Part shown: positions 17,563 through 26,325 of the stretch, piece after piece
Position numbering within the stretch: position 1 is the stretch's first letter
Layout: every line of letters starts with the position of its first letter
Assembly: GCA_945931665.1 (NCBI GenBank)
Contig: CAMEPL010000002.1
Span: 1 to 64,000 of the forward strand
DNA from: an uncultured Clostridium sp.
GTDB lineage: Bacteria; Bacillota; Clostridia; Peptostreptococcales; Peptostreptococcaceae
Direction of reading: 5' to 3'
Length of the DNA: 64,000 bases
Notes under the pieces: model-generated
The model's database searches: none
What the model was told of the DNA's origin: nothing
What the model saw: only the letters and a program-made list of their open reading frames with translations
Translations under genes and position numbers: made by a program

Positions 17563-18636
17563 TTATTTTACAAAGTGTACTGCTCCAGTTATTCCACTAT
17601 AGTTACTTGAGAAGTAGTTAGTAAATTCGCTTATTGATTTAACTATCATACTACCTTCTGGTTGTCCATTATAATTATAGTTATCAGAATAATATACTTT
17701 TCCATCTTTTATAGCATGTATAAATAAAACATGTCCTACAGTACTAGTTGATCTATAACTTCTTGGGAAAGTAACAACTACGTTGTATACGTCTTTTCCA
17801 CCATTAGCATTTACTAAGTTTGTAAGGCAATTTACACCTGCATATTTCTTTTGAGTATATCCAGTACGAGTTTTTCCGTTAGTTGTTAATTTTGAATACC
17901 ATTGGCTACCATTCCAGTATGTATCTGGTGTTTGATATATGTTTAATGCTTTAAGTTGTGAATAAACATATAAAGAACATTGTTTTGAGAAATTAGTTCT
18001 CCCTGTCATTGCTTTAGCTTGTGCATATGTAGAAGCTATTTGACTTTTTATTTGGCTAACTGTTTTAGTAGCTGTTGTTGTATTATTAGTAGTTCCTGTT
18101 GAAGTTGATTCTGATGTTGAACCACTTGAAGTTGTTCCAGTTGATACATATGTTTTACTTACCCATCCGTATCCACCGTTGTAGCTTATTTTATACCATC
18201 CATTGCTTTCTCCATATATAGTAACCACTTTACCTTTACTTAAAACTCCTAATATACTATATGATGTTGATGCTCCACTTCTAACATTTAATGAATTAGC
18301 TGTTATTGTTCCTGTTTTTGAACTTTGTGCAGTCCCTGCTGAAGTTGAGCCTGATGTTGAACTATCTGAGCTTGATGAGATATATTTTCCACTAACCCAT
18401 CCATCATTGCCCTTGTAGCTTATTTTATGCCATCCATTTTGAGTATCTTTTATTTCAACTTTATTTCCTTTACTTACTGTTCCTAGAATGCTGTGTGATG
18501 TTGATGCACCACTTCTAACATTTAATGAATCAGCTGTTACAGTTCCGCAACTTGCCGCACTAACAGGAGTTGTTACTCCTAACATAGTGATTACTGCTCC
18601 TATAATAGCTGTAGTTTTAACAAATTTCTTTAACAT
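17563..18636 (-). CDS. Secreted protein with two SH3b domains and a CHAP/amidase-like C-terminal domain
   Basis: A 357-residue exported protein. Residues 1-27 are a signal peptide ending PVSA|ASC. Two bacterial SH3 domains follow (about 30-86 and 108-164), joined by Ser/Thr-rich linkers. The C-terminal domain (about 190-357) has a possible catalytic C220 (NFSKQCSLYVY) and H302 (TVGHVLFIHAI), the Cys/His pattern of CHAP or NlpC-like peptidoglycan amidases. It probably binds and cuts, or remodels, the cell wall. The two SH3 units are nearly identical at the DNA level over about 65 nt, pointing to recent duplication. The start ATG follows AGGAGG. The enzyme class is an inference. Confidence 0.78.
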   Translation of the reverse strand: MLKKFVKTTAIIGAVITMLGVTTPVSAASCGTVTADSLNVRSGASTSHSILGTVSKGNKVEIKDTQNGWHKISYKGNDGWVSGKYISSSSDSSTSGSTSAGTAQSSKTGTITANSLNVRSGASTSYSILGVLSKGKVVTIYGESNGWYKISYNGGYGWVSKTYVSTGTTSSGSTSESTSTGTTNNTTTATKTVSQIKSQIASTYAQAKAMTGRTNFSKQCSLYVYSQLKALNIYQTPDTYWNGSQWYSKLTTNGKTRTGYTQKKYAGVNCLTNLVNANGGKDVYNVVVTFPRSYRSTSTVGHVLFIHAIKDGKVYYSDNYNYNGQPEGSMIVKSISEFTNYFSSNYSGITGAVHFVK

Positions 18637-19183
18637 AAATTATTTTCCTCCTAAATTCTTTTTTATTAAGAAAATCTTTATTATAAATACTTTTCATTAT
18701 AAATAATTTTGATGTTGATTTCCTTAAAACCTGTTTCTTAAAACTCATTTAAGTAATTTCTATATTTTAAAATTTTTGTTGTTTTTTTCCTTGTCATATA
18801 TATATCATATTACATTTTCGTAATCTTTTAAACCTTTTTTTGAAAAAAAGTTACATATTTGTTACTTTTTTGAATTCAGTTTTTGAATTATTTTTGTTAA
18901 AACCTAGTAATTTCAATGTGTTTGATATTTTTCTATTTTGTAATTTTTTTCTAAATATATTTTTTTATTTTTAATGTATATAATCTATAAATTTGCACAA
19001 TAATACTATTGTAATTTAAATATTTAACTCAATCTCCCCCAATTTAATTGAGCTTTCATTCCCCCAAATGAAAGCTCTTATTTTTTATAAGATTTATAAA
19101 TAAATATAAACCAAATATGCTTGATAAAATTTATTCTTATATGATAATTTAAATACTAATACTATATAAAATTGGAGGCTGTC
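18637..19183. other. 547-nt AT-rich intergenic region
   Basis: This divergent interval holds no credible protein gene. It must contain the promoters of both flanking genes; a TATAAT lies near 18980. It also holds a pair of adjacent stem-loops near 19028-19086, listed separately. Confidence 0.6.
19028..19087 (+). ncRNA. Candidate small RNA end: two overlapping stem-loops with C-rich loops and a T tract
   Basis: The first hairpin pairs CTCAAT (19028-19033) with ATTGAG (19047-19052). The second pairs 19050-19059 with 19068-19077. Both loops contain TCCCCCAA. The two stems share three bases and so compete. A TTATTTTTT tract follows, as in an intrinsic terminator, yet no gene lies upstream on the plus strand. 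Confidence 0.4.
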
Positions 19184-19525
19184 ATGATTCAAATAGGAAA
19201 AATAAATTTAGATTGTGATTTTGAATGTAGAACAATCCGAGAAGAAGATGATGATTTAGATATATATGTAGATGTAAATTATAGATGTCTTGATATAGAC
19301 CTTGGTGATAATAACTTCTTTAACTCTAGAATTCAATTTCCATTTGTAAGATCTGTACTACTTAGAATAAATAAAAATATGGAAACTATTACTGTTCATT
19401 TAATGAGAGATATTGATTTATTCTCAGCATTCGCTAATTTCGAATTAGATTTAACCAATCAAGTTCTTTGTATAAAAAATGAATATGAAAAAGTAATCAT
19501 GTCTAAAATCATAATAGATAAATAA
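19184..19525 (+). CDS. Hypothetical protein (113 aa)
   Basis: I do not recognise this acidic cytosolic protein. It has no signal peptide or membrane segment, and its alternating hydrophobic pattern suggests a beta-rich fold. I chose the ATG at 19184 because GGAGG lies at the right distance; a TTG twelve bases upstream would fall on the ribosome site. It is monocistronic with its own terminator. Confidence 0.65.
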   Translation: MIQIGKINLDCDFECRTIREEDDDLDIYVDVNYRCLDIDLGDNNFFNSRIQFPFVRSVLLRINKNMETITVHLMRDIDLFSAFANFELDLTNQVLCIKNEYEKVIMSKIIIDK

Positions 19526-19532
19526 TTTATCA

Positions 19533-19570
19533 AAATATAAGAGGGCTCTAGCTTGCCCGCTTATATTTTT
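19533..19570 (+). terminator. Rho-independent terminator
   Basis: A stem of 9 plus 4 bp with one internal mismatch (19533-19546 with 19555-19568) is followed by TT. It follows the stop of the 113-residue protein by 8 nt. The rest of the gap to 19814 is AT-rich and holds nothing I can name. Confidence 0.75.
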
Positions 19571-19814
19571 GCAGATTCAAATTTATATTTATTATATTAT
19601 CTATGTTAATATCATTATTTATTGTATAATAAGTATTGCATTATAACAAATATCATACTTAATTTATACATTATTTTTTTTATATGAACAAATATATATG
19701 CCTATTTGTTATAATAAGTTTATTAATGATATATTTTTGAGGATTATCTTAATCCTTAGTCAAAATAAGAATATATTTTTATTATTTTTTAGATAGTTGA
19801 AAGGAGTTATTTAT

Positions 19815-21410
19815 ATGAGTTTATTAGTTTTTGGACATAAAAATCCAGATACAGATAGTATATGCTCTGCTATTTCATTAGCATACTTAAAAAACCAATT
19901 AGGAGTTGAAGCTACTCCTTACGCTTTAGGAGAAGTAAGAAAAGAAGCTAAATATGCTTTAGATTATTTCGGTGTTAAAGCCCCTAAAGTTCTTGAAGAC
20001 GTTAAAATACAAGTTAAAGATTTAAGCTACGATAAAGTTAAACCTTTAAAACCTAGCGATTCTGTTTTAAATGCTTACAATATAATGATAGAAAAAGGAA
20101 CTAAAACTTTACCAGTAGTTTCTACTGATGGGAAATTCGAAGGTATAATAACAATGGTAGAAATAGCTAAAAGCTTAATGTACCAACACTTCAGAAAAGT
20201 TAATATTCCTCTAGAAAATGTTTGTGATAACTTAAAAGGTGAAGTATTAGTAAAATGTGGGGATTCTTTCAGCGGTAGAGTAACTACTTTATCTTATGGA
20301 ATAGAAGAAATAATGAATCTTTTAGGTGAAGGTGACATAGCTATAGTTGGTAACAGATACGATATAATCGAATATGCTATAGATACTAAAGTCGCATTAT
20401 TAATATTAACAGGTAAAGCACAACTTAACGATGAACTAACAGCATTAGCAAAAGCTAACGGTGTTACTGTTATATCTGTTGATTGTGATACATACACTGC
20501 ATCAAATTTAATAAACCAATGTGCAGAAATAGAAGAAATAGTAACTAAAGAAAATTTAGTTTTATTCAATGAAAATGATTATGCTGATGATGTAAAAGAA
20601 ACTATGTTAAATACAAACTTCAGAGCTTATCCGGTTGTTGATAACGATGGACAATTCTTAGGATTAGTTTCTAGAAAACATTTATTAAACCCAACTAAAA
20701 AGAATGTAGTATTAGTTGACCACAATGAGTTTGCTCAAAGTGCTGACGGTATAGAACAAGCAAATATAGTTGAAATAGTTGACCACCATAAAGTAGGTAA
20801 CATATCTACTGATTTACCAATATCAATTAGGGTATCTCCAGTTGGATGTTGTTCTACTATAATATACAACTTATACAAAGAAAATAAAGTAGAAGTTCCT
20901 AAACATATAGCTGGTTTATTATTATCTGCAATATTATCAGATACATTAATATTCAAATCACCAACTACTACTGAATTAGATAAAAAAGCAGTTTTAGAAT
21001 TAGCAGAAATAGCTGGTGTTGATTATGAAGCTTATGGAATGGACATGTTCAAAGCTGGTACTTCTTTAGATGAGTTCTCTATAGAAGAAATAGTAAACAT
21101 GGACTTCAAAGAATTCAACATGAGTGGAAATAAAGTTGGTATAGGACAAGTTATGACTTTAGATATAGATTCTATATTAAACAAAAAAGATGAATACTTA
21201 TCTTATATAAATAGCACTGATTATGATATGTTAGTATTAGCTATAACTGATATAATAAAAGAAGGTTCTTACTTATTATACAAAGCTAATGATTCAGTAA
21301 TATCTGAAGCATTCAACGTTGATGCTGACCAAGGTGTATTTGCTGAAGGTGTAGTTTCTAGAAAGAAACAATTAGTACCTAACTTAACTAATGCAGTTAA
21401 AAATATGTAG
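19815..21410 (+). CDS. ppaC: Manganese-dependent (family II) inorganic pyrophosphatase with CBS and DRTGG domains
   Basis: A 531-residue DHH-family pyrophosphatase that splits pyrophosphate to two phosphates. The N-terminal metal motif is GHKNPDTDS (H8, D12, D14). Later metal motifs are LVDHNE and IVDHHK, with SDTLIFKSPT beyond. The family II core is interrupted by a regulatory insert of a CBS pair around a DRTGG domain (about residues 70-300), which makes the protein longer than the plain 310-residue form. In characterised relatives such inserts bind adenine nucleotides and tune activity. The ATG at 19815 follows AAAGGAG; the ATG six codons earlier has no site. Codon bias is strong. Confidence 0.93.
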   Translation: MSLLVFGHKNPDTDSICSAISLAYLKNQLGVEATPYALGEVRKEAKYALDYFGVKAPKVLEDVKIQVKDLSYDKVKPLKPSDSVLNAYNIMIEKGTKTLPVVSTDGKFEGIITMVEIAKSLMYQHFRKVNIPLENVCDNLKGEVLVKCGDSFSGRVTTLSYGIEEIMNLLGEGDIAIVGNRYDIIEYAIDTKVALLILTGKAQLNDELTALAKANGVTVISVDCDTYTASNLINQCAEIEEIVTKENLVLFNENDYADDVKETMLNTNFRAYPVVDNDGQFLGLVSRKHLLNPTKKNVVLVDHNEFAQSADGIEQANIVEIVDHHKVGNISTDLPISIRVSPVGCCSTIIYNLYKENKVEVPKHIAGLLLSAILSDTLIFKSPTTTELDKKAVLELAEIAGVDYEAYGMDMFKAGTSLDEFSIEEIVNMDFKEFNMSGNKVGIGQVMTLDIDSILNKKDEYLSYINSTDYDMLVLAITDIIKEGSYLLYKANDSVISEAFNVDADQGVFAEGVVSRKKQLVPNLTNAVKNM

Positions 21411-21442
21411 TAAAATATCTTACTTAGATATTTATAATAAAT

Positions 21443-21497
21443 AAAAAATGAGCGCATAAGATAGATAAATCTTCTATTCTATGTGCTCATTTTTTTA
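21443..21497. terminator. Bidirectional terminator between ppaC and the acetyltransferase gene
   Basis: A long stem beginning AAAAAATGAGC and ending GCTCATTTTTT, with a few internal mismatches, separates two convergent genes. Confidence 0.8.
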
Positions 21498-21545
21498 TTA
21501 AAACTAATTAATAAAATTACTATATTTTAATATTATTATCATTTT

Positions 21546-22160
21546 TTATTCTATATCAATCTTATAATTTTTATTATAATAAATTTCATCTTCTTCTGTA
21601 ATTTCTCGATGTACTTTACAAGGATTCCCAAATGCAACTAAATTTGATGGTATGTCTCTATTAACCACACTCCCTGCACCAATTACTGAGTTATCACCAA
21701 TAGTAACTCCCGGTAGCACAACAGAATTTGCACCAATCCATACTCTATTTCCAATTTTAACAGGTAAATTATACTGTGTACCTTTTTCCCTCAAATTTGG
21801 AGAGATTGGATGTGTAGCAGAACACAAAATTACATTGGGTGCTATCATGACATTGTCCCCTATTATGATTTCACCATCATCTACAAGCATTAAATTGTAG
21901 TTTGAGTAAAAGTGATTACCTATATGTACATTTTTTCCTCCCCAGTTAGCATAAAATGGTGTTTCAATATAACAATCTTCCCCTATTTCAAAAAACATTT
22001 CTTTTAATAATTTTTGTTTTTCTTTTTGTTGGCTTGGCCTCAAATTATTATAATCATATACCATGTCTAGATGTTTTAATTGTTCCTCAACTAAACGCTC
22101 ATCCTCACAACAATATAATTTTCCATTTTGCATTCTATATCTTATTTCATCTAAATTCAT
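21546..22160 (-). CDS. maa: Maltose/galactoside O-acetyltransferase-type protein (LbH hexapeptide family)
   Basis: A 204-residue acetyl-CoA-dependent sugar acetyltransferase. The N-terminal Maa/LacA helical domain (about residues 1-60) precedes a left-handed beta-helix with repeats such as IGDNVMIAPNV, IGNRVWIGANSVV and IGDNSVIGAGSVV. The family's catalytic His is in SATHPISPN. It likely acetylates free sugars such as maltose, glucose or galactosides as a detoxification step. The ATG at 22160 follows AGGGGGA. It is monocistronic. Confidence 0.88.
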   Translation of the reverse strand: MNLDEIRYRMQNGKLYCCEDERLVEEQLKHLDMVYDYNNLRPSQQKEKQKLLKEMFFEIGEDCYIETPFYANWGGKNVHIGNHFYSNYNLMLVDDGEIIIGDNVMIAPNVILCSATHPISPNLREKGTQYNLPVKIGNRVWIGANSVVLPGVTIGDNSVIGAGSVVNRDIPSNLVAFGNPCKVHREITEEDEIYYNKNYKIDIE

Positions 22161-22205
22161 ATATCCCCCTATTTATCTTTTTTAATTATTATAGTAGTAC
22201 AAAGC

Positions 22206-22245
22206 AAGAAAAGCTACCGCGAATATATTCGCAATAGCTTTTCTT
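22206..22245 (-). terminator. Probable terminator after the cyclophilin gene
   Basis: An 11-bp AAGAAAAGCTA/TAGCTTTTCTT stem has an extra inner GCGAA/TTCGC pairing. It lies 150 nt past the cyclophilin stop. Confidence 0.6.
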
Positions 22246-22290
22246 ATATTTACAGTTTATATTTTGCCTTGTCACTCAGGTGTGTGTTAT

Positions 22291-22321
22291 GTGTTTTGTG
22301 TTTTTGTGTTTTTGTGTTTTT
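22291..22321. repeat. Short GTGTTTTT tandem repeat (about 4 units)
   Basis: One 7-nt unit and three 8-nt units of GTGTTTTT stand in the intergenic gap between the cyclophilin and acetyltransferase genes. Confidence 0.8.
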
Positions 22322-22396
22322 AAGACTCTTTAAAAAATATTTTAAATGAAGTTTGAAAAAATGTAAATAGTATTTTATTGTCAAAATTAATTATAA

Positions 22397-22921
22397 TTAC
22401 ATTTTTTCAACTTCTGGATATTCAACTCCAAAAGTTTCTACTGTCATAGATTTTATTCTTTGATCTTCAAGTGGTTTATCCATTCTGTTTACTCTAACTG
22501 ATGCTATTTTATCAACAACATCTAATCCTTCTATTACTCTACCGAATGCAGCATATTCTCCATCTAAGTGTGGAGCTCTTTGATGCATTATAAAGAATTG
22601 AGAACCTGCACTATTTGGTTGCATAGTTCTAGCCATTGATAAAACACCTTTTTCATGTTTTAAGTTATTTGTGAATCCATTGCTTGCAAATTCTCCAGCT
22701 ATAGAGTATCCTGGTCCACCCATTCCGTTTCCATTAGGGCATCCACCTTGTATCATAAATCCTTTTATAACTCTGTGGAATATTATTCCATCATAGTATC
22801 CACTTTTTACTAAGCTTATAAAGTTGTTTACTGTATTAGGAGCTATATGTGGGTATAATTCCGCTACCATTTTATCTCCGTTTTCCATTTCTATAGTAAC
22901 TATAGGGTTTTTATTTTCCAT
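22397..22921 (-). CDS. Cyclophilin-type peptidyl-prolyl cis-trans isomerase
   Basis: A 174-residue single-domain cyclophilin without a signal peptide, so cytosolic. Family motifs are FHRVIKGFMIQGG (catalytic Arg), GSQFFIM and HLDGEYAAFGRV. It catalyses cis-trans isomerisation of X-Pro bonds and assists protein folding. It is longer at the start and end than the minimal bacterial form but otherwise ordinary. The ATG at 22921 has GGAAG upstream, and it is transcribed alone. Confidence 0.93.
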   Translation of the reverse strand: MENKNPIVTIEMENGDKMVAELYPHIAPNTVNNFISLVKSGYYDGIIFHRVIKGFMIQGGCPNGNGMGGPGYSIAGEFASNGFTNNLKHEKGVLSMARTMQPNSAGSQFFIMHQRAPHLDGEYAAFGRVIEGLDVVDKIASVRVNRMDKPLEDQRIKSMTVETFGVEYPEVEKM

Positions 22922-23064
22922 GTTGATTTCTTCCTTTCATTTGTTAATTTTCATATCTTATTATATAACATTTTATTGAAAAATAAATCTTAAATTTATC
23001 CATTTTACCTTATAATAAATTTTCTTTTTTAAGCTGGTATGAACAAATCCATCTATTGTTATAA

Positions 23065-23829
23065 TTAAATTTTCAACAAGTCTAGATTGAATTTTGAACC
23101 TATTTCATAACCTTCTTTATATAATTTTGAACAAAATTCTGTCGAAAAATTCAATAATTCTTTATTGTCTATAGGCTTCTCTGGGGATATGATTATAACT
23201 TTATTTCTATCAATTTTTGATATAACATTTTGGGGCAATTTAAAATTATGCCTTGTGGATATTATTAGTATCTTATCCACATTATCCTCAATTAATGGAT
23301 CTATATATGTATTTCGTGCCATTCCCCCATCTAAATTAAATCCATCAAATTTTCCCTCTTCTATATATTGTTTCACTTCTTGCATCGAAAATAGTCCTTT
23401 TCCTTGGTTATACGGCAATGCACAGCTATATTTTATATAATTCACCCTATTTTTATGGTCAAATTTCGATATATCTACAATAATTTCCTTACCAACTTTA
23501 TTCCTAACTTGAAGGTAGTTAATATAAAAACTCGAATTTTCTCGAATTTTGTAGTTTTTTAGTTCGTATAATTTTTTTATATCCTCACTATTATCAATAA
23601 TATTATCAACAGATTTGAAACGTTTTCCTTTGTTATTTTGACCACTTATCCACACTTTTTTCATTTTATCCACATTTTCTGTGTATAAGTAGTAACCATT
23701 AATTGCTCCTATCGATGTACACGCATATGAATCATATTTTTTAATACCCCTATGATATAGTGATTCCAATACTCCAGCTTGAAATGCTCCCTTTGCACCT
23801 CCACCTGGTAGGCATACCCCTAATCTCAT
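23065..23829 (-). CDS. Patatin-like phospholipase family protein
   Basis: A 254-residue patatin-fold protein. The oxyanion loop is LPGGGAKGAFQAGVLE. The nucleophile elbow is CTSIGAING, so the first Gly of GxSxG is replaced by Cys or Thr, but the Ser is kept. The catalytic Asp is in NLDGGMARN. The family hydrolyses acyl ester bonds of lipids; this member's substrate is unknown. No signal peptide is present. The ATG at 23829 follows AGGGGG. It lies between the cyclophilin and PcrA genes on the same strand with its own spacing. Confidence 0.82.
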   Translation of the reverse strand: MRLGVCLPGGGAKGAFQAGVLESLYHRGIKKYDSYACTSIGAINGYYLYTENVDKMKKVWISGQNNKGKRFKSVDNIIDNSEDIKKLYELKNYKIRENSSFYINYLQVRNKVGKEIIVDISKFDHKNRVNYIKYSCALPYNQGKGLFSMQEVKQYIEEGKFDGFNLDGGMARNTYIDPLIEDNVDKILIISTRHNFKLPQNVISKIDRNKVIIISPEKPIDNKELLNFSTEFCSKLYKEGYEIGSKFNLDLLKI

Positions 23830-23875
23830 GTTTTTTCCCCCTATCTTAATTCATAAACTTATTTTTTAACTAATA

Positions 23876-23913
23876 AATTTAAGGGATGATTTATTAACAT
23901 CATCCCTTAAATT
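23876..23913 (-). terminator. Rho-independent terminator of pcrA
   Basis: A perfect 15-bp inverted repeat (23876-23890 with 23899-23913, 8-nt loop) begins 3 nt after the pcrA stop. Confidence 0.9.
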
Positions 23914-23915
23914 CC

Positions 23916-26159
23916 TTATTCTTTAATTAAATCTATTGTAGTATATTCCTTGTTTATTGTCTTAATCCCTTGGTTGTCAAATGCTATCGTAACATCTGGA
24001 CCTTTTAAAGCTACTACTGTACCTGTTCCGAATTTTGGATGATGTACTTTGCTTCCCAATTTTATATTATCAATATCTGATATATCAGTTTTTTCTTTTA
24101 TTGTTGCTTGTGCTTTTTTCGCCATTTCTGCCTTATTAACTGAATTCATATATTTCTTAGTATATTTATCAAGCATATTATAACTTGCTTTTGAATATGG
24201 TATTTCTTTTTGAACTCTATTAAGTCTTTCTATACAATCATCTGGTAATTCCTCGATAAATCTAGATGCAACAGAATGATTAGTTCTTCCGTATAAAGTT
24301 CTCTTTCCAGTCATAGTCATAAATAACTCTTCTTTTGCTCTAGTTATACCAACATAGCAAAGTCTTCTCTCTTCTTCAATTTGAGTATCTTGCATAGATG
24401 CAATTGCCCTTGCTATAGGGAATAGTTTTTCTTCCATTCCAGTTAAAAATACAACAGGGAATTCTAGTCCTTTTGCAGAATGTATAGTCATTAATGAAAC
24501 TCTATCAGCATGTTCTTCCTCTTCATTTGGCTCAGATGTTAATGCTACATTTGTTAAGAAAGATTCTAAACTCACATCTTCATTCTTGCTTTCAAACTCC
24601 ATAGCAACAGATATAAATTCTTTTAAGTTTTCTATTCTATCTTGTGATTCTTCACTCTTGTCTTTTTCTAATTCATCTAGATATCCTGTTATATCCATGA
24701 CCTTTTCTATCATTTTACTTGCAGGATATATTTCTTTTAAACTTCTAAAAGTAGACATCATATCTACAAACTCATTTATACTCGCTTTTGCTTTTCTTGA
24801 TATATCTGAGTTTCCATCAATATCTATTAATACTGAATATAAACTTTCTTCTTTTAAGCTGGCTCTATCTTCTATTTTTTCTATAGTTCTAAGCCCAATA
24901 CCTCTTCTCGGCACATTTATAATTCTTTTTAGAGATATATCATCTTGTGGATTTTGGATTACTCTTAAATAAGCTACCATATCCTTTATCTCTTTTCTTT
25001 CATAGAACTTTGTTCCACCATAAATATTATATGGAATTTGGCTTCTGTTTAATGCATCTTCTACTGGTCTTGCTTGAGCATTTGCTCTATATAAAACAGC
25101 AAAATCTCTGTATTGTCTTGCCCCAGATCTAACCATCGCCGAAATTGTATTAGCAACAAATTCTGCTTCATCAACTTCAGTTTCCGCAAGTTGAATTTTT
25201 ATTAATTCTCCTTCTTTCTTTTCACTCCAAAGTCTCTTTCTTTTTCTCTCTATATTGTTTTTAATTAGATAGTTTGCTGCATCAAGTATAATTTGAGTTG
25301 ATCTATAGTTTTGTTCTAGTTTTATTACATGAACATCATCATAATCTCTTTCAAATTCAAGTATATTCCTTATATCTGCACCTCTCCATCCGTATATACT
25401 TTGGTCATCGTCTCCAACTACACAGATGTTTTGGTGTCCTTGTGCAAGTAATCTGACAAGCTCATATTGCGCTCTACTTGTATCCTGATACTCATCCACC
25501 ATTATATATCTAAATCTATTTCTATAGAAATCTAGAACGTCCTCATGTTCTCTAAAAAGTTCTACTGTTTTTGAGATTAAGTCGTCAAAGTCAAGTGCAC
25601 TATTTCTTTTTAGACGGTCTTGATATAGTGCATATACATCCGCAATTCTTGATTTTGCGAAATCCCCTTGATATTTTTCTTTAAATTGCTTTGGATTTAT
25701 AAGCTTATCTTTAGCATTTGAAATAACACTTATTATATATTTAGGGTCCATAGCTTTTTCACTATAATTTAACTCTCTTAAACAGTCTTTTACAAGTGTA
25801 ACTTGGTCTGCACTATCATATATAACGAAACTTCTGTTGTATCCTATTTTATTTATAGATTTTCTAAGTATTCTAACACAACAAGAGTGGAAAGTTGTAA
25901 TCCACATTGCACTAGTATCTTCATCTTTTAGTGTTTCGTCTACCCTTTCCCTCATCTCATTAGCTGCTTTATTTGTAAAAGTTATAGCTAAAATATTTTC
26001 AGCTTTTACCTTTTTTTCTTGCATTAAATATCCTATTCTAGTAGTTAAAACTCTAGTCTTTCCTGAACCTGCTCCAGCAAGGATTAATATCGGTCCTTCT
26101 GTTTGTTCAACGGCTTCCCTCTGTGCAGGGTTCAGCATTTCAATAGTTTCTAAAATCAT
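23916..26159 (-). CDS. pcrA: ATP-dependent DNA helicase PcrA (UvrD/Rep superfamily 1)
   Basis: A 747-residue 3'-5' DNA helicase used in repair and in rolling-circle replication. Walker A is GAGSGKTRV (about residues 29-37), and the Q motif region is LNPAQREAVEQ at the N-terminus. Walker B is VDEYQDTS, with DDDQSIYGWRGAD, QNYRS and, near the end, LMTIHSAKGLEFPVVFL. The last 80 residues form the C-terminal Tudor-like RNA-polymerase-contact domain typical of PcrA (KLGSKVHHPKFGTGTVV). Length and motifs are complete. The start ATG follows GGAGG. Confidence 0.96.
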   Translation of the reverse strand: MILETIEMLNPAQREAVEQTEGPILILAGAGSGKTRVLTTRIGYLMQEKKVKAENILAITFTNKAANEMRERVDETLKDEDTSAMWITTFHSCCVRILRKSINKIGYNRSFVIYDSADQVTLVKDCLRELNYSEKAMDPKYIISVISNAKDKLINPKQFKEKYQGDFAKSRIADVYALYQDRLKRNSALDFDDLISKTVELFREHEDVLDFYRNRFRYIMVDEYQDTSRAQYELVRLLAQGHQNICVVGDDDQSIYGWRGADIRNILEFERDYDDVHVIKLEQNYRSTQIILDAANYLIKNNIERKRKRLWSEKKEGELIKIQLAETEVDEAEFVANTISAMVRSGARQYRDFAVLYRANAQARPVEDALNRSQIPYNIYGGTKFYERKEIKDMVAYLRVIQNPQDDISLKRIINVPRRGIGLRTIEKIEDRASLKEESLYSVLIDIDGNSDISRKAKASINEFVDMMSTFRSLKEIYPASKMIEKVMDITGYLDELEKDKSEESQDRIENLKEFISVAMEFESKNEDVSLESFLTNVALTSEPNEEEEHADRVSLMTIHSAKGLEFPVVFLTGMEEKLFPIARAIASMQDTQIEEERRLCYVGITRAKEELFMTMTGKRTLYGRTNHSVASRFIEELPDDCIERLNRVQKEIPYSKASYNMLDKYTKKYMNSVNKAEMAKKAQATIKEKTDISDIDNIKLGSKVHHPKFGTGTVVALKGPDVTIAFDNQGIKTINKEYTTIDLIKE

Positions 26160-26265
26160 TATTTGCCTCCGTTTCTAATAAATCTATTATTTAGAGTATA
26201 GACATATTTTAGACTATCTAATAAAGAATTAAAAGTGATTTACTCTAAAAAATTTAATTTGGGAC

Positions 26266-26322
26266 AAAAAATATACCCTTTTAATAGTAATTTAAAACGA
26301 CTATAAAAAGAGTATATATTTT
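26266..26322 (-). terminator. Possible terminator after the ABC operon
   Basis: An imperfect hairpin with ATATAC/GTATAT-type arms and A/T tracts on both sides lies between the permease stop and pcrA. Confidence 0.5.
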
Positions 26323-26325
26323 CTA

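Noticed and set aside
22291-22321. The GTGTTTTT tandem repeat as a phase-variable control element
   Set aside because: It lies between the terminator and the cyclophilin stop, in no promoter or coding frame; listed only as a repeat.
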